Assembly: GCF_000496755.2 (NCBI RefSeq) | Contig: NZ_AYKS02000087.1 | Location: 1-60,883, forward strand | Reading direction: 5' to 3' | Length of the DNA: 60,883 nt | DNA from: Serratia sp. DD3 | Lineage (GTDB): Bacteria > Pseudomonadota > Gammaproteobacteria > Enterobacterales > Enterobacteriaceae | Shown: piece after piece, positions 27,714-38,421 of the stretch | Layout: the number at the start of each line of letters is the position of its first letter | Numbering within the stretch: position 1 is the first letter of the stretch | Notes under the pieces: generated by a model | What the model was told of the DNA's origin: nothing | Databases searched by the model: none | Seen by the model: the letters and a program-made list of their open reading frames with translations, nothing else | Program-made: the position numbers and the translations under genes

Positions 27714-28235
27714 TTACTTACGCTTTAAACTGGCTAATACGGCAAATGGATTAGGTTTCTCCGCCTCTGCAGGCAGTTTGCCAAATACCATGTCCGCTTC
27801 GGACACTTCACAGTGTTCAGATTCATGTAACGGAACGACAGGCAGTGAAAGAATGATTTCATCTTCAATCATTGCCAGCAGATCGACTTCACCAAATTCG
27901 TCAACTTCGATCGGCTCGTACGCTTCCGGTAATGCCTCAGCCTGTTCATCATTGACGACCGGGCTAAAACAATATGTTGTGTGGACCTGATGTGCAAACG
28001 GCACACCACAGCGCTGGCACATCAACGTTACCGCGACATCCGCATGCCCTGTTATCACCGCTAGACGTTGGTTGTCGATATTAAACGACAACTCGACTTC
28101 GACATCACAATCCACACTGACCACAGAATCGGCAATACGTGTCACCTGCTCAGGAGTATAAACACCTGTATAATCCAGGCGCTTCTGAGCGGTACGTACC
28201 GCATCAATGGTCAAGGGTAATTTTACCTTTTGCAT
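27714..28235 (-). CDS. yceD: YceD/DUF177 protein, 23S rRNA accumulation factor
   Basis: A 173-residue DUF177 protein. Relatives affect accumulation of 23S rRNA, and the gene sits beside rpmF in most proteobacteria. A CQRCGVPF zinc-knuckle-like pair lies near residue 93, and the C-terminal part is acidic, ending in a basic KRK tail. It starts the minus-strand operon running to fabF and diverges from yceF across about 140 bp that must carry both promoters. Confidence 0.92.
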   Translation of the reverse strand: MQKVKLPLTIDAVRTAQKRLDYTGVYTPEQVTRIADSVVSVDCDVEVELSFNIDNQRLAVITGHADVAVTLMCQRCGVPFAHQVHTTYCFSPVVNDEQAEALPEAYEPIEVDEFGEVDLLAMIEDEIILSLPVVPLHESEHCEVSEADMVFGKLPAEAEKPNPFAVLASLKRK

Positions 28236-28376
28236 AGGGCGCGCATATTAACTTTGTAACGACTTAGAGTCAAAGAAAAAGGCCATAAAATGGCACCTTT
28301 CACCAATATTCGCTTCCAGAGCGGCGAACAGTTTAAAATGAGTGACCTCTTTGCGCTATGGTTTGTGGAAAAAATA

Positions 28377-28958
28377 ATGCAACAAATCTTACTGGCTTCA
28401 ACCTCAATATATCGCCAACAACTGCTGGAAAAATTGCACCTGCCTTTTATTTGTGCCGCCCCGCAGACTGATGAAACCCCGCTTCCGGGGGAAAATGCAG
28501 AAGCGCTGGTATTACGTCTTGCCGCAGCAAAGGCGCAGTCTTTGGCCTTGAGCTACCCTGATCATCTGATTATCGGCTCAGATCAGGTTTGCGTTATCAA
28601 CGGCAACATCACCGGCAAACCCCATACCGTCGACAATGCCTGCAAACAATTGCACCATGCTAGCGGTCAACGGGTGACCTTCTACACTGGGTTAGCGCTT
28701 TACAACAGCCGCAGTAGACAATTACAAACCCTATGCGAACCTTTCCATGTCCATTTTCGTGAATTAACTGCCAGTGAAATTGCTACCTATGTTGAACGGG
28801 AACAACCGCTCAACTGTGCGGGTAGCTTCAAAAGTGAAGGATTAGGCATTGCGTTATTTCAACAACTCGAAGGCCGCGACCCAAATACACTGATTGGCCT
28901 GCCGCTAATTGCACTATTGGCCATGCTACGGGTCGAAGGCATCAACCCGCTGGCATAA
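28377..28958 (+). CDS. yceF: Maf-like nucleotide pyrophosphatase YceF (7-methyl-GTP type)
   Basis: A house-cleaning pyrophosphatase that hydrolyses non-canonical nucleotides; YceF-type enzymes prefer 7-methyl-GTP. I chose ATG at 28377 (MQQILLAST) giving 193 residues, near E. coli's 194; the frame opens upstream without similarity. [13 protein letters not shown] is the phosphate-binding loop, IIGSDQVC near 70 holds the catalytic aspartate and [11 protein letters not shown] is the conserved C-terminal motif. It ends 3 bp from the convergent rluC stop. Confidence 0.92.
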   Translation: MQQILLASTSIYRQQLLEKLHLPFICAAPQTDETPLPGENAEALVLRLAAAKAQSLALSYPDHLIIGSDQVCVINGNITGKPHTVDNACKQLHHASGQRVTFYTGLALYNSRSRQLQTLCEPFHVHFRELTASEIATYVEREQPLNCAGSFKSEGLGIALFQQLEGRDPNTLIGLPLIALLAMLRVEGINPLA

Positions 28959-28961
28959 AGA

Positions 28962-29924
28962 TTATTTTTTAGCGGCCTGCGCGCGCAACACTTGTAAGCA
29001 ATGACGTAATTCGTCATCCATTGGTGCTTCGATACGAACAGTTTCACCACTGGCAGGATGTTCAAAACGCAGCATGGCCGCATGCAAGAACAAGCGTTTC
29101 AGGCCTGTAGCCGCCAACTGACGGTCAAATTCCCGGTCGCCATAGCGATCATCAAACGCAATAGGATGTCCAGCATGCAAGGTATGCACACGAATCTGAT
29201 GTGTGCGCCCCGTGATTGGGCTGGCCTTTACCAAGGTGGCATGGCCAAAGCGCTCTTCCACCTTAAAACGGGTTTCCGACGGTTTACCTTCACTGTTAAC
29301 CCGCACAATGCGTTCACCACTTTGCAAAATATTTTTCAGCAACGGTGCCTGTACCACCTTGCAATGGGATTGCCACTCCCCCCGTACCAGCGCCAGATAA
29401 TCTTTCTGCATTCCTTTTAAACGTAATTGTTCATGAAGGGAACGCAGCGCTGACCTTTTCTTGGCCACCATCAATACGCCAGAGGTATCGCGGTCCAGCC
29501 GATGCACCAATTCAAGAAAGCGGGCTTCAGGGCGTAATGCACGCAACCCTTCAATCACACCAAAACTCAAGCCACTGCCGCCATGAACTGCAGTGCCGGA
29601 AGGTTTATTCAACAACAACAGATGGTCATCTTCATAAAGGATGCAGTCCGCCAACGCGGCTACTTTATCCAGCTTGGCAGAAACCGGGGCATCTTCACGT
29701 TCGGCAACACGTACCGGTGGAATACGCACCACATCACCCGCCACCAATTTATATTCAGCCTTGATGCGCCCTTTATTGACCCGCACCTCGCCTTTTCGCA
29801 CAATGCGATAAATCATGCTCTTAGGCACACCTTTCAAGCGTGCAAGCAAAAAATTGTCGATTCGCTGACCGGCTTCATCATCAGAAATCGTGATTAACTG
29901 TACTGTCGGATTGGTCGTTTTCAT
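28962..29924 (-). CDS. rluC: 23S rRNA pseudouridine synthase RluC
   Basis: Makes pseudouridines at 955, 2504 and 2580 of 23S rRNA (E. coli numbering). 320 residues. An N-terminal S4 RNA-binding domain ([16 protein letters not shown]) leads to the catalytic domain with [15 protein letters not shown], whose aspartate near residue 144 is the catalytic one; GRTHQIRVH and DDRYG follow. It diverges from rne across about 615 bp. Confidence 0.95.
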   Translation of the reverse strand: MKTTNPTVQLITISDDEAGQRIDNFLLARLKGVPKSMIYRIVRKGEVRVNKGRIKAEYKLVAGDVVRIPPVRVAEREDAPVSAKLDKVAALADCILYEDDHLLLLNKPSGTAVHGGSGLSFGVIEGLRALRPEARFLELVHRLDRDTSGVLMVAKKRSALRSLHEQLRLKGMQKDYLALVRGEWQSHCKVVQAPLLKNILQSGERIVRVNSEGKPSETRFKVEERFGHATLVKASPITGRTHQIRVHTLHAGHPIAFDDRYGDREFDRQLAATGLKRLFLHAAMLRFEHPASGETVRIEAPMDDELRHCLQVLRAQAAKK

Positions 29925-30179
29925 GGTGCGAGATTCTAAATAGAGCCAGTGAATAGCGCCACCTCTTTTTATGTGCTTAACTACAATCTATACCTTGCTT
30001 TGTTCAGCTTGTTGTCAACATGAAGCAGTTTGAAAAATGGCAGGTAGAGACCCAAGCTTCATACAAGCTTCAGGTCATTTGGATACTACAAGACCCCGTC
30101 AATTGTAAGATTGTCGGCGTCATAAGGAAAAGTCATCTTGCTATAGCAGTACCAGCAATGGAATAATGCAGTAACTTTC
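29925..30179. promoter_or_regulatory. rluC-rne divergent promoter region
   Basis: Non-coding, AT-rich. A near-repeat of CAAGCTTCA lies at 30053-30073. GAAGCAGTTTGAAAAATGGCAGG at 30020 onward resembles one arm of the palindromic repeats found later in the window, probably a worn copy. I see no gene here. Promoters for both rluC and the long rne leader should lie here. Confidence 0.5.
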
Positions 30180-30539
30180 CGTGCTGATTCCCATTAACAT
30201 GGGGAAAATTGTGGAATTATATAGTTTGTCTGATAGCACAAAAGCGCAGCAATGGCGTAAGACGCAATGTGAAATCAAACAATTAGCGGGCTGCGGGTTG
30301 CAGCTTGGCCGCTAGATGGAATCAGATCTGTCAACATAAGTCAGAGGCTATTCCCAGAGTTAAAAAGCGCTGTTTTTCAAAAAGAAATTCAGGCTTGCCG
30401 AAATTATGCGCCCCTATGCAAGCGACAACCGTGAGGTTGACGACTTTGCGAGATGACACGGGGTTTTCGGTTGAACACGGCCATGAAGTGATTGTGCCCG
30501 CAGCTTTGTCGATAATGTAAAAATAATGAGTAAGTTAAG
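30180..30539 (+). promoter_or_regulatory. rne 5' leader with autoregulatory hairpins
   Basis: In E. coli the rne mRNA has a 361-nt leader by which RNase E controls its own message. An equivalent stretch lies here. AGCGG-GCTGC...GCAGC...CCGCT (30285-30313) forms a nested hairpin in the position and style of hp2, and CAACC-GTGA-GGTTG (30426-30439) forms another. The exact 5' end is inferred from E. coli spacing. Confidence 0.6.
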
Positions 30540-33500
30540 ATGAAAAGAATGTTGATTAACGCAACTCAGCAGGAAGAGTTGCGTGTTGCCCTTGTAGATG
30601 GACAGCGGCTGTATGACCTGGATATTGAAAGCCCTGGCCACGAGCAAAAAAAAGCAAACATTTACAAAGGAAAAATCACCCGTATTGAACCCAGTCTTGA
30701 AGCCGCGTTTGTCGATTACGGCGCAGAACGACATGGTTTCCTCCCTCTGAAAGAAATCGCTCGCGAATACTTTCCCAATAATTACTCCTCTCATGGCCGC
30801 CCAAACATCAAAGATGTATTGCGAGAAGGTCAGGAAGTCATTGTTCAGGTTGATAAAGAAGAACGTGGCAACAAAGGGGCCGCTTTAACGACCTTTATCA
30901 GCCTGGCAGGTAGTTACCTTGTTCTGATGCCTAACAACCCACGCGCTGGGGGCATATCACGCCGCATTGAAGGTGACGACCGTACCGAACTGAAAGAAGC
31001 ACTCTCTTCGCTACAACTACCAGACGGCATGGGGTTGATTGTGCGCACTGCAGGTGTGGGCAAATCTGCCGATGCATTGCAATGGGACCTGTCGTTCCGT
31101 CTCAAACACTGGGAAGCCATCAAAAAAGCGGCTGAAGGGCGCCAGGCCCCTTTCCTGATCCATCAGGAAAGCAATGTGATAGTCCGTGCGTTCCGTGACT
31201 ATCTGCGCCCAGACATCGGTGAAATTCTGATCGACAACCCTAAAGTGCTCGATCTGGCCAAAGAGCATATTGCTGCACTGGGGCGCCCGGATTTCACTAG
31301 CAAGATCAAGCTTTATAGTGGTGAGATCCCACTGTTCAGCCATTATCAGATTGAGTCGCAAATCGAGTCAGCCTTCCAGCGTGAAGTGCGCTTGCCTTCT
31401 GGTGGTTCCATCGTTATCGATACCACTGAAGCTTTGACCGCCATTGATATCAACTCTGCCCGAGCCACTCGCGGTGGTGATATTGAAGAAACCGCTTTCA
31501 ATACCAACCTGGAGTCTGCAGATGAAATTGCGCGCCAATTGCGCCTGCGTGACTTGGGTGGCTTGATCGTTATCGACTTTATCGATATGACACCGGTTCG
31601 TCATCAGCGTGAAGTAGAAAACCGCCTGCGTGACGCGGTGCGTCAGGACCGTGCCCGTATTCAGATTGGACGTATCTCCCGCTTTGGCCTGTTGGAGATG
31701 TCTCGCCAGCGCCTCAGCCCATCATTAGGTGAGTCCAGCCATCATGTGTGCCCACGTTGTACTGGCACCGGCACTATTCGTGATAACGAATCCCTGGCTC
31801 TCTCTATTCTTCGTCTGATCGAAGAAGAAGCACTGAAAGAGAATACCAAAGAAGTCCACGCTATCGTTCCAGTTCAAGTGGCATCTTACCTGTTGAATGA
31901 AAAACGTGATGCTGTCAGTGCGATTGAAAAACGCCAAGGTGGTGTGAAAGCGATCATCGTGCCTAATGATCAAATGCAAACACCACATTATTCAGTGCTC
32001 CGTGTGCGTAAGGGTGAAGATACCCCAACACTGAGTTATCTCTTACCGAAGTTGTATGAAGAAGAGATGGCACAGCCGCAAGAAGATGCGCCGATGGAGC
32101 GCAAACGCCCGGAACAACCGGCATTAGCCTCCTTTACACTGGCAGCCGAGGCACCACCATCAACTGACGACCCTGTTATCAGTGAACCAGCAGCAACGGT
32201 TAAAACAACCGTTAAAACAACGGTTCAAACAACGGTGTCCGCAACAACTGCTGACAAACCCGGGCTGTTAAGCCGCCTGTTTGGTGGCCTTAAATCGATG
32301 TTCTCGGGTGTTGATGCGCCAAGTGCAGACAAACCGGCAGAAAGTCCGGCCCAGGAAGAGAGCGACAACCGTCGTCAAGACCGCCGAGGTCAACGACGCC
32401 AAGGCCCTGGCCGTAATAATAAAGGTGAGCGCGGTGATCGCAATCGTGGCGAAGGTCGCGATAACCGTGAATCGCGTGACAATCGTGACAATCGTGACAA
32501 TCGTGACGAACAGCGTAGAAATAATCGCCGTAACAACCAGCAGAATGCGCAAGCTACCGTCAACAGTGAGGTTCAACCTACTGAAGAAGTAGCGAAACCG
32601 CAACGGGATGATCAACAACAGCGTCGTGAACAACGCCCTGAACGTCAACGCCGCCGTCAGGACGAAAAACGCCAATCCCCGCTAGAAGTCAAAGCGATCG
32701 AAAGTGCAGATGTGGTGATCATCGCTAATGACGAAGAGCAAGAAGATCGTTACCAGCAGCCATCACAGCGCCGCCAACGCCGTCAGCTCACGCAGAAAGT
32801 TCGCGTTCTGTCGGTAGAGGAAGAGCTGCACCGTGCAGCAGAAGAGTTACTGGCACCTAAAGCGCCTCAGGTTCCGGCAGAAGAAAAACACCTTCCGGTG
32901 CAAGAAGATAGTGTGAAGCTGCTGCCACAGGCAATCGCAGAGCCGTCTACCGCTGATGCACCAGCCGATCACCGTGATCGCAATAATACTGAAAATGGTA
33001 TGCCGCGCCGCTCTCGTCGTTCGCCGCGTCATTTGCGCGTCAGTGGTCAGCGTCGTCGTCGCTATCGTGACGAGCGCTATCCAACCCACGCACCAATGCC
33101 ACTGGCTGGCGCTTTTGCCTCACCGGAATTAGCTTCAGGTAAGGTCTGGGTAAGCTATCCAATCGTACAAGCGGCGCCATCGGCTGAAGTTCAGACTGAA
33201 GCCACAACCGAAAACGCAGCAGTGGTTACAGAGTCACTGACCACTTTACCGGTCGTGGTTGAAATGGTCTCTGCACAACAGCCTGTTGTCGATACCGTTG
33301 AGACCCAGCCAGTTGTGGAAGAAGTCCTTCTGCCTGCAGCCACTGAATCAGTAGTGACTGAATCAGTAGTGACTGAATCAGTAGTGATAGAAACAGCATC
33401 GGTAGAAGTCATCGCTGAAGTACCGAGTGAAAACGTGCTGGTTGAAACACCGGTTGCCATGACAACATCGCAACCCGTCGAAGCAGAGGTTACAGTAGTG

Positions 33501-33818
33501 ACTACTGAACCAGAAGCAACAACAGTAAGCGAAGTTATTGCGCTGCCAGAACAAGTGCTGCCAGAACAAGCAATGCCTGTTGTGGTTGAGCAAATAGCGC
33601 CAACACCGGTTATTAATGCACAACCAGTGCTGTATAAGCACATAGCAACCGCGCCAGTGACTAAAGCACCGGCACCGGCTTACCAAGCGGAAGTGGTACC
33701 CGCGAGTGACTGGCAACGCCCTGCCTTTGACTTTACAGGTAAAGGTGCCGCTGGTGGGCATGCAGCTGTCAATCAAGCGATTGCACCGGCTACCAAGCCA
33801 CAGCCGATTAATGATTAA
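30540..33818 (+). CDS. rne: ribonuclease E
   Basis: The essential endonuclease that begins mRNA decay and organises the degradosome at the inner membrane. 1092 residues. The N-terminal half has an S1 domain (about 35-125), the DNase I-like domain with catalytic aspartates in [14 protein letters not shown] (303) and VIDFIDM (346), and the zinc link CPRCTGTG (404/407). In the variable half [13 protein letters not shown] near 575 is the membrane-targeting helix, an Arg/Asn-rich RNA-binding stretch with DNR repeats follows, and the C-terminus [19 protein letters not shown] resembles the E. coli PNPase-binding end. Several in-frame micro-repeats (33347-33390, 32205-32236) make this half length-variable. 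Confidence 0.96.
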   Translation: MKRMLINATQQEELRVALVDGQRLYDLDIESPGHEQKKANIYKGKITRIEPSLEAAFVDYGAERHGFLPLKEIAREYFPNNYSSHGRPNIKDVLREGQEVIVQVDKEERGNKGAALTTFISLAGSYLVLMPNNPRAGGISRRIEGDDRTELKEALSSLQLPDGMGLIVRTAGVGKSADALQWDLSFRLKHWEAIKKAAEGRQAPFLIHQESNVIVRAFRDYLRPDIGEILIDNPKVLDLAKEHIAALGRPDFTSKIKLYSGEIPLFSHYQIESQIESAFQREVRLPSGGSIVIDTTEALTAIDINSARATRGGDIEETAFNTNLESADEIARQLRLRDLGGLIVIDFIDMTPVRHQREVENRLRDAVRQDRARIQIGRISRFGLLEMSRQRLSPSLGESSHHVCPRCTGTGTIRDNESLALSILRLIEEEALKENTKEVHAIVPVQVASYLLNEKRDAVSAIEKRQGGVKAIIVPNDQMQTPHYSVLRVRKGEDTPTLSYLLPKLYEEEMAQPQEDAPMERKRPEQPALASFTLAAEAPPSTDDPVISEPAATVKTTVKTTVQTTVSATTADKPGLLSRLFGGLKSMFSGVDAPSADKPAESPAQEESDNRRQDRRGQRRQGPGRNNKGERGDRNRGEGRDNRESRDNRDNRDNRDEQRRNNRRNNQQNAQATVNSEVQPTEEVAKPQRDDQQQRREQRPERQRRRQDEKRQSPLEVKAIESADVVIIANDEEQEDRYQQPSQRRQRRQLTQKVRVLSVEEELHRAAEELLAPKAPQVPAEEKHLPVQEDSVKLLPQAIAEPSTADAPADHRDRNNTENGMPRRSRRSPRHLRVSGQRRRRYRDERYPTHAPMPLAGAFASPELASGKVWVSYPIVQAAPSAEVQTEATTENAAVVTESLTTLPVVVEMVSAQQPVVDTVETQPVVEEVLLPAATESVVTESVVTESVVIETASVEVIAEVPSENVLVETPVAMTTSQPVEAEVTVVTTEPEATTVSEVIALPEQVLPEQAMPVVVEQIAPTPVINAQPVLYKHIATAPVTKAPAPAYQAEVVPASDWQRPAFDFTGKGAAGGHAAVNQAIAPATKPQPIND

Positions 33819-33865
33819 GTTATGCGGCGTGCTCGCATAGCCGTTTAACGGCAAATGACCTTAAC

Positions 33866-33899
33866 CCGCCCTGAACCAGTCTGGTCAGGGCGGTTTTTT
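33866..33899 (+). terminator. rho-independent terminator of rne
   Basis: CCGCCCTGA and TCAGGGCGG form a 9-bp stem with a 10-base loop that can add ACC/GGT pairing, followed by TTTTTT, 47 bp after the rne stop. Confidence 0.9.
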
Positions 33900-34058
33900 A
33901 TATCTGCCGATACAGACCGTTCTTATCTATGTCGCTAAGAACCCATTATCAACAAATAGATGCATCGCAAGCCATTTCCGCTTATCCTTACACCCCGGCG
34001 TAAATAACCCACAGTTACGCGCTTCTATTCAGCCTTTTAACTGCCGGAGCCCCACCCT

Positions 34059-35111
34059 ATGACAGCACAACCTCAAACCCTGAAAATCCGCCGTCCTGAT
34101 GATTGGCACCTCCATCTACGTGATGATGACATGCTGAAAACGGTTCTGCCCTATACTAGTCAAGTATTTGGCCGGGCAATTGTGATGCCAAACCTGGCCC
34201 CCCCCATCACTAGCGTTGCCGCAGCATTAAGTTATCGGGAACGAATTATGGCCGCCATCCCGGTGAATCATCATTTCAAGCCCTTGATGACTTGCTATCT
34301 GACTAATTCACTGACAGCGGAGGAATTGGCAAAGGGTTTCGAACAGGGTGTGTTTACTGCAGCTAAACTCTATCCTGCCAATGCGACCACCAACTCCAGC
34401 CATGGTGTCAGTGACGTTAAAGGGATTTATCCTTTATTCGAGCAAATGCAGAAAATGGGGATGCCACTGCTAATCCATGGTGAAGTGACTGATAAACATG
34501 TCGATATTTTTGACCGAGAAGCCTATTTTATCGATCAAGTAATGGAACCTATTCGCCGCCAGTTCCCTGAATTGAAAATCGTTTTCGAGCATATTACCAC
34601 TAAAGAAGCGGCGCAATACGTATTGGCAGGCGACCGATTTCTGGGAGCAACCATCACCCCGCAGCACCTGATGTTCAACCGTAACCATATGCTGGTTGGT
34701 GGTATTCGCCCTCACCTGTTTTGTCTCCCAATCCTCAAGCGTAACATTCACCAAGATGCGTTATGCCAGGCTATTAGCAGCGGGTCAGACAGATTCTTTC
34801 TGGGAACGGATTCTGCTCCTCATGCAAAGCATCGCAAAGAATCAAGTTGTGGTTGTGCTGGTGTTTTTAACGCACCGAATGCCATTGCTGTATACGCGAC
34901 GATCTTTGAACAACTGGGCGGATTGGAGCATCTGGAAGCCTTTAGTTCTCTCAATGGCCCGCGCTTCTATGACTTACCCGTCAACGAGGATTTCATCGTG
35001 TTGCAGCGGCTACCCGTTAGCCAACCAGAGGAAATTACTTTAGATAATAAAGAAGCGATTGTGCCTTTTCTGGCTGGTGAGAACATCAATTGGTCAGTGG
35101 TTGATTGCTAA
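34059..35111 (+). CDS. pyrC: dihydroorotase PyrC
   Basis: Closes carbamoyl-aspartate to dihydroorotate in pyrimidine synthesis. 350 residues, close to E. coli's 348 (type II enzyme). [12 protein letters not shown] at residue 15 has the HxH metal ligands, [12 protein letters not shown] near 103 has the carboxylated lysine, and later histidines (IHGEVT, FEHITT) and [14 protein letters not shown] complete the two-zinc site. CCGGAG precedes the ATG. It sits between rne and dinI on the plus strand. Confidence 0.96.
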   Translation: MTAQPQTLKIRRPDDWHLHLRDDDMLKTVLPYTSQVFGRAIVMPNLAPPITSVAAALSYRERIMAAIPVNHHFKPLMTCYLTNSLTAEELAKGFEQGVFTAAKLYPANATTNSSHGVSDVKGIYPLFEQMQKMGMPLLIHGEVTDKHVDIFDREAYFIDQVMEPIRRQFPELKIVFEHITTKEAAQYVLAGDRFLGATITPQHLMFNRNHMLVGGIRPHLFCLPILKRNIHQDALCQAISSGSDRFFLGTDSAPHAKHRKESSCGCAGVFNAPNAIAVYATIFEQLGGLEHLEAFSSLNGPRFYDLPVNEDFIVLQRLPVSQPEEITLDNKEAIVPFLAGENINWSVVDC

Positions 35112-35153
35112 TATTTTTCATCTTGATTTATACTTGCCTCCATCATTCACATA

Positions 35154-35169
35154 CTGTATAAATAAACAG
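35154..35169 (+). promoter_or_regulatory. LexA box upstream of dinI
   Basis: CTG-TATAAATAAA-CAG fits the LexA operator CTG-N10-CAG with an AT-rich centre, 22 bp ahead of the dinI ATG. SOS control of dinI is established in E. coli. Confidence 0.85.
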
Positions 35170-35190
35170 TCTTGAATGCTGGGGGTTACC

Positions 35191-35430
35191 ATGCGTGTTG
35201 AAATCACTATTGATAAAACCAAACCACTGCCACCAGGAGCAATTGAAGCCCTGACAAACGAATTCAGTAAGCGGGTGAATCGTCAATTTCCTGACGCCGC
35301 AGTACAAATTCGCTATGCCAGTGCTAACGGGCTCTCGGTGTTGGGGGGTAATAAAACAGAGAAAGAGCTGATCGCGGAAATACTTCAGGAAACCTGGGAA
35401 AGTGCCGACGATTGGTTTACTGCAGAGTAA
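35191..35430 (+). CDS. dinI: DNA damage-inducible protein DinI
   Basis: A small SOS protein that binds RecA filaments and modulates LexA and UmuD cleavage. I chose ATG at 35191 (MRVEITIDKT) with GGGGG upstream, giving 79 residues. The C-terminal helix EILQETWESADDWF is nearly the same as in E. coli DinI and carries the acidic patch that mimics DNA. A LexA box overlaps the promoter. Confidence 0.95.
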   Translation: MRVEITIDKTKPLPPGAIEALTNEFSKRVNRQFPDAAVQIRYASANGLSVLGGNKTEKELIAEILQETWESADDWFTAE

Positions 35431-35453
35431 TTCTGCCATGTAGTCGTTGTTTT

Positions 35454-35480
35454 GCCGGAGGTCGCTCTTCGGCTTTTTTA
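35454..35480 (+). terminator. terminator of dinI
   Basis: GCCGGAG and CTC-TT-CGGC form a bulged stem followed by TTTTTTATTTT, about 24 bp after the dinI stop. Confidence 0.7.
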
Positions 35481-35497
35481 TTTTCTCTAATTCGCCC

Positions 35498-35574
35498 TAT
35501 ACTCTAAATAATTCGAGTTGCTTGTAGGTGGCAAGTCCGCTCACACCCAAGCAGTTTGAAGAATGACGAGTATA
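35498..35574 (-). repeat. intergenic palindromic repeat, short copy
   Basis: Bounded by TATACTC (35498) and GAGTATA (ending 35574). It shares AATAATTCGAGTTGCTTGTAG and CCAAGCAG(T/C)TTGAAG end sequences with the copy at 38265-38421 but in the opposite orientation, and lacks that copy's middle. Elements of this kind are very common between genes of Yersinia and Serratia. Confidence 0.7.
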
Positions 35575-35687
35575 AAAAGATCCACACCTGAATATTGACG
35601 CTTATACTGTAATAACTCATCTCAACGATGATATGCACTGCTCCTCGTAACTAACCTATGCTTGTCACTACTTGATAAGGGGTCTCT

Positions 35688-35942
35688 ATGGGCAGAAATG
35701 ATGAAGTAATACAAACACATCCACTGGTTGGCTGGGATATCAGCACAGTCGATGTTTATAATGCCATGATGATTCGCCTTCATTACCTATCTTCACAAGA
35801 CCAATCAGCCGAAGAGGCACAAGTTGACCGGACGCTTTGGCTAACCACGGATGTTGCCCGCCAATTAATCAATATCCTTGAGGCTGGCATCGCCAAAATA
35901 GAATCAACCGATTACCAAGATCTTGACCGAAGAAAACATTAA
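35688..35942 (+). CDS. bssS: biofilm regulator BssS
   Basis: An 84-residue protein, the length of E. coli BssS (YceP), which affects biofilm formation and is linked to indole and AI-2 signalling; its biochemical role is unknown. EVIQTHPLVGWDISTVD and TLWLTTDVARQ, followed by ILEAGIAKIES, are shared with E. coli. It keeps the dinI-bssS neighbourhood. A strong AAGGGG ribosome site precedes the ATG. Confidence 0.93.
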   Translation: MGRNDEVIQTHPLVGWDISTVDVYNAMMIRLHYLSSQDQSAEEAQVDRTLWLTTDVARQLINILEAGIAKIESTDYQDLDRRKH

Positions 35943-35950
35943 TTTACCCC

Positions 35951-36039
35951 AGCGTCATTCAAGTTGCAGGTAGTAGTAATCCAGTAAGAGCGCCTAAATG
36001 GCGCTCACTAGATTGTTTGCTCTTGCACCTTGAATCGCT
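35951..36039. repeat. palindromic repeat after bssS
   Basis: AGCG-TC-ATTCAAGTTGCAGG at the left and CTTGCACCTTGAAT-CGCT at the right are imperfect inverted ends; GAGCGCC-TAAAT-GGCGCTC forms a hairpin inside. It starts 9 bp after the bssS stop and may also act as its terminator. Confidence 0.6.
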
Positions 36040-36427
36040 GTTAAAAGCCAGTAAAATTACAGGGCGGAATAACTGCACCTAATAGAGTAACAGGTGGGAG
36101 TTAGGCATTTTAGCAGCTAATACAATGCAGCCACTTGAATAGACAAGGTATGTCTACCAGGCAAGTACCTCATCATCTCGATATCTGGGAAAACCTAATT
36201 CGAAAATAACCTAGAATTGAGTTACGTCTCCATCTTGTAACGCAAATTATTTGTAGTATAGTTTACCGACAGGATACCCAGCTATCGCATCAGGATTCAG
36301 GATTCAGGATTGAACATACTGCTGCATAGGGTGTGATCTAAACCTGTATAATCTGCAGGTTTATGCTGGTTGGCACTCACCAGCGACTTACATGTAATAA
36401 AAATATACTACTAACAAGGATGTCAGT
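36040..36427 (+). promoter_or_regulatory. upstream region of the LuxR-type gene
   Basis: No gene seen. It holds three tandem copies of CAGGATT (36291-36311), then AACCTG-TATAATCTG-CAGGTT (36341-36361), a palindrome enclosing a TATAAT-like -10, then GCTGGT/ACCAGC (36365-36384). ACAAGGATGTCAGT is the ribosome region. The density of symmetric elements suggests a tightly controlled promoter. Confidence 0.45.
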
Positions 36428-37051
36428 ATGAAACTACTCGTTATGGATGAATGTGGCTTCACTCGTTTGGCGGTCGCCAACTGCTTTACTGATCATGTCT
36501 TCGCTTCTGTGACCTGTTGCCAAGACATTCAATCTGCGCTGTTGCTATTAGCCAACATCAAACCTACCCATATCTTGGTGAACTTAACCGATTACTGCCG
36601 GTATAGTGAAAATAACCCGCTGATTCAGACCTTTTTCAACGCAGCCCGGCAATCAACACTGTATATCTACCTTGATGCACCTTATCCCTACAGCGATATG
36701 CCAATGCGAATTGCCGATAACACCTTTATGTTCAATAAGGCGGCGATGCTTGACGTATTGAGTTTATTGCGTGATAGACCGGTTAGCTTAATGAACAATG
36801 GGTACTATTCACTCTTCAGCCCACAAGAACTCGCGGTAATGAGATATTGGATGTCTGAAATACCCAACTATCGCATTGCCAAAAAGCTGGATATCAGCAC
36901 CCATACTGTATATGTACATAAACGTCATATCACCGAAAAGGTCAATGTTCGTAACCGGTTAGAATTTTACTCACTGTATAATGTGTTACGTTATTTTTAT
37001 CCATCAACCGCCACGTTAACCCAGCCTGCGATGGAGTTGTTAGCCGTGTAA
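36428..37051 (+). CDS. LuxR/RcsA-like transcriptional regulator
   Basis: A 207-residue protein. The N-terminus MKLLVMDECGFTRLAV resembles the IMDxCxYTRLG start of RcsA and BglJ, regulators that work as partners of RcsB. The first 120 residues look like a receiver-type fold without a clear phospho-acceptor site. The C-terminus (about 130-195) is a LuxR helix-turn-helix: LFSPQELAVMRYWMSE, then RIAKKLDISTHTVYVHKRHITEKV. I infer a capsule, motility or biofilm regulator acting with RcsB or alone. It is not in the E. coli bssS neighbourhood, so it is a local insertion. It converges on tqsA with 10 bp between stops. Confidence 0.75.
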   Translation: MKLLVMDECGFTRLAVANCFTDHVFASVTCCQDIQSALLLLANIKPTHILVNLTDYCRYSENNPLIQTFFNAARQSTLYIYLDAPYPYSDMPMRIADNTFMFNKAAMLDVLSLLRDRPVSLMNNGYYSLFSPQELAVMRYWMSEIPNYRIAKKLDISTHTVYVHKRHITEKVNVRNRLEFYSLYNVLRYFYPSTATLTQPAMELLAV

Positions 37052-37061
37052 TCACGGCAAC

Positions 37062-38120
37062 TTATTCTGCCGCTGTTTCTTTTTTTACCTGCCCATCCCC
37101 CAGGATCACCGCTACCTTATAGCCCCCATCCATCGTTTCCAACGAGATACGGGCAATCATAGTCAGTGGCACCGATAGCAACATACCCACTGGCCCCATC
37201 AACCAACCCCAAAAAATCAGCGAAAGAAACACCACCAATGTAGAAAGCCCGAGCCCACGTCCCATAATACGCGGCTCCACAATATTACCGATAATCAGGT
37301 TAATCAGGATATATCCCCCGGCTACCGCCAGTGCATCAGCAAATCCATTAAATAACAGCGCCTGAATCAGCGGTGGGATAGCCGCAATGACAGAACCAAT
37401 ATTAGGAATGTAGTTGAACATAACGGCCATCATGCCCCAGATAAAGGCAAAGCGTACCCCAATCCAACTCAGAAAGCCCCAGACAATCAGCCCTGTCACC
37501 AAGCTGAACATAGTTTTGATCACCAAGTAATGTGTAACCCCTTTCAGGGCACGTTTGATGGTAACCATTCCTTCTTTAGGTTTATCCAATGCCTGCTGGA
37601 GTTTGAAGGGCAACACCTTGACTTCAAACAGCATAAAAACCACGGTCATCATTAGCAGGAAAACACTGGTCATCACCCCGGAAAGTTGGCTTAACAGCCG
37701 GGTCACCAGATTCATCGTGGTGCCAGGATCAACCAACTTAATTATCGCATCAGCCGAAAAAGTCAGGTCGATATTGAAACGTTCAGCGTAATATTGCAGA
37801 TCATGCAACTTTTCCAGCATTATCCCGCGGTATTGTGGCAATGTCCGTGCAAACTCATTCAGTGATGAGGCAAGCATACTGATGAATGTGAACAATATCA
37901 CCACTATCGCCATCACTATCAGCATCACCCCTAATCCTCTGGGTACCCGCCAGCGTTCCAACAAAGCGACTAACGGATTCAGCACAATCGCCAGGAATAC
38001 CGCTAGCAAGAACGGTACGACGATATCTGCAGCCGCCTTTATTCCAGCAAGGATCACCACCAACATCGCCAGCATTATCAGCAAACGAAGTTTACGATCA
38101 TTAAACTCAACGTTATTCAT
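37062..38120 (-). CDS. tqsA: AI-2E family transporter TqsA
   Basis: An inner-membrane protein of the AI-2 exporter (PerM/YdgG) family; E. coli TqsA affects export of the autoinducer AI-2 and biofilm. I chose ATG at 38120 (MNNVEFND) with AAGGAAA upstream, giving 352 residues. About eight hydrophobic segments are visible: a paired set at 15-100, one near 155, and a cluster at 215-340. The segment NYIPNIGSVIAAIPP and the end IVEPRIMGRGLGLSTLVVFLSL (split here by length limits as two motifs) match the TqsA branch. Confidence 0.88.
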   Translation of the reverse strand: MNNVEFNDRKLRLLIMLAMLVVILAGIKAAADIVVPFLLAVFLAIVLNPLVALLERWRVPRGLGVMLIVMAIVVILFTFISMLASSLNEFARTLPQYRGIMLEKLHDLQYYAERFNIDLTFSADAIIKLVDPGTTMNLVTRLLSQLSGVMTSVFLLMMTVVFMLFEVKVLPFKLQQALDKPKEGMVTIKRALKGVTHYLVIKTMFSLVTGLIVWGFLSWIGVRFAFIWGMMAVMFNYIPNIGSVIAAIPPLIQALLFNGFADALAVAGGYILINLIIGNIVEPRIMGRGLGLSTLVVFLSLIFWGWLMGPVGMLLSVPLTMIARISLETMDGGYKVAVILGDGQVKKETAAE

Positions 38121-38264
38121 TTGATTTCCTTGCGTCAAAGGCCTGCAGATTCAAGAACACGTCTATTATACACATCACATTCACATTGTGAGGGATTGAC
38201 TGCATTACTCGCCCTGACAAAGTCACTCAAGTGACGTTAAGTGGTAACTTGAGGCAAATTATCT

Positions 38265-38421
38265 ATACTCGCCATACTTCAAGCTGCTTGGGTTCTGGCT
38301 GCGGTTACTCGTCTCATCCATGCGACTCGCCGCTGATGGGGCCAACGCAAGCGTTGTACAAATCAGTCCTGACCGATTTGTCGCTCAGTTGCTTCCTACA
38401 AGCAACTCGAATTATTTAGGT
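38265..38421 (+). repeat. intergenic palindromic repeat, long copy
   Basis: Begins TATACTCGCCATACTTCAAG and ends CTACAAGCAACTCGAATTAT plus TTAGG. It is about 157 bp, with an internal part (CAACGCAAGCGTTG) that is missing from the 35498 copy. It has an imperfect dyad and no coding potential. It may be a miniature mobile element. Confidence 0.7.

Noticed and set aside
33191..33643. Minus-strand Ser/Thr-rich frame inside rne
   Set aside because: Shadow of the Val/Thr/Glu repeats of RNase E.
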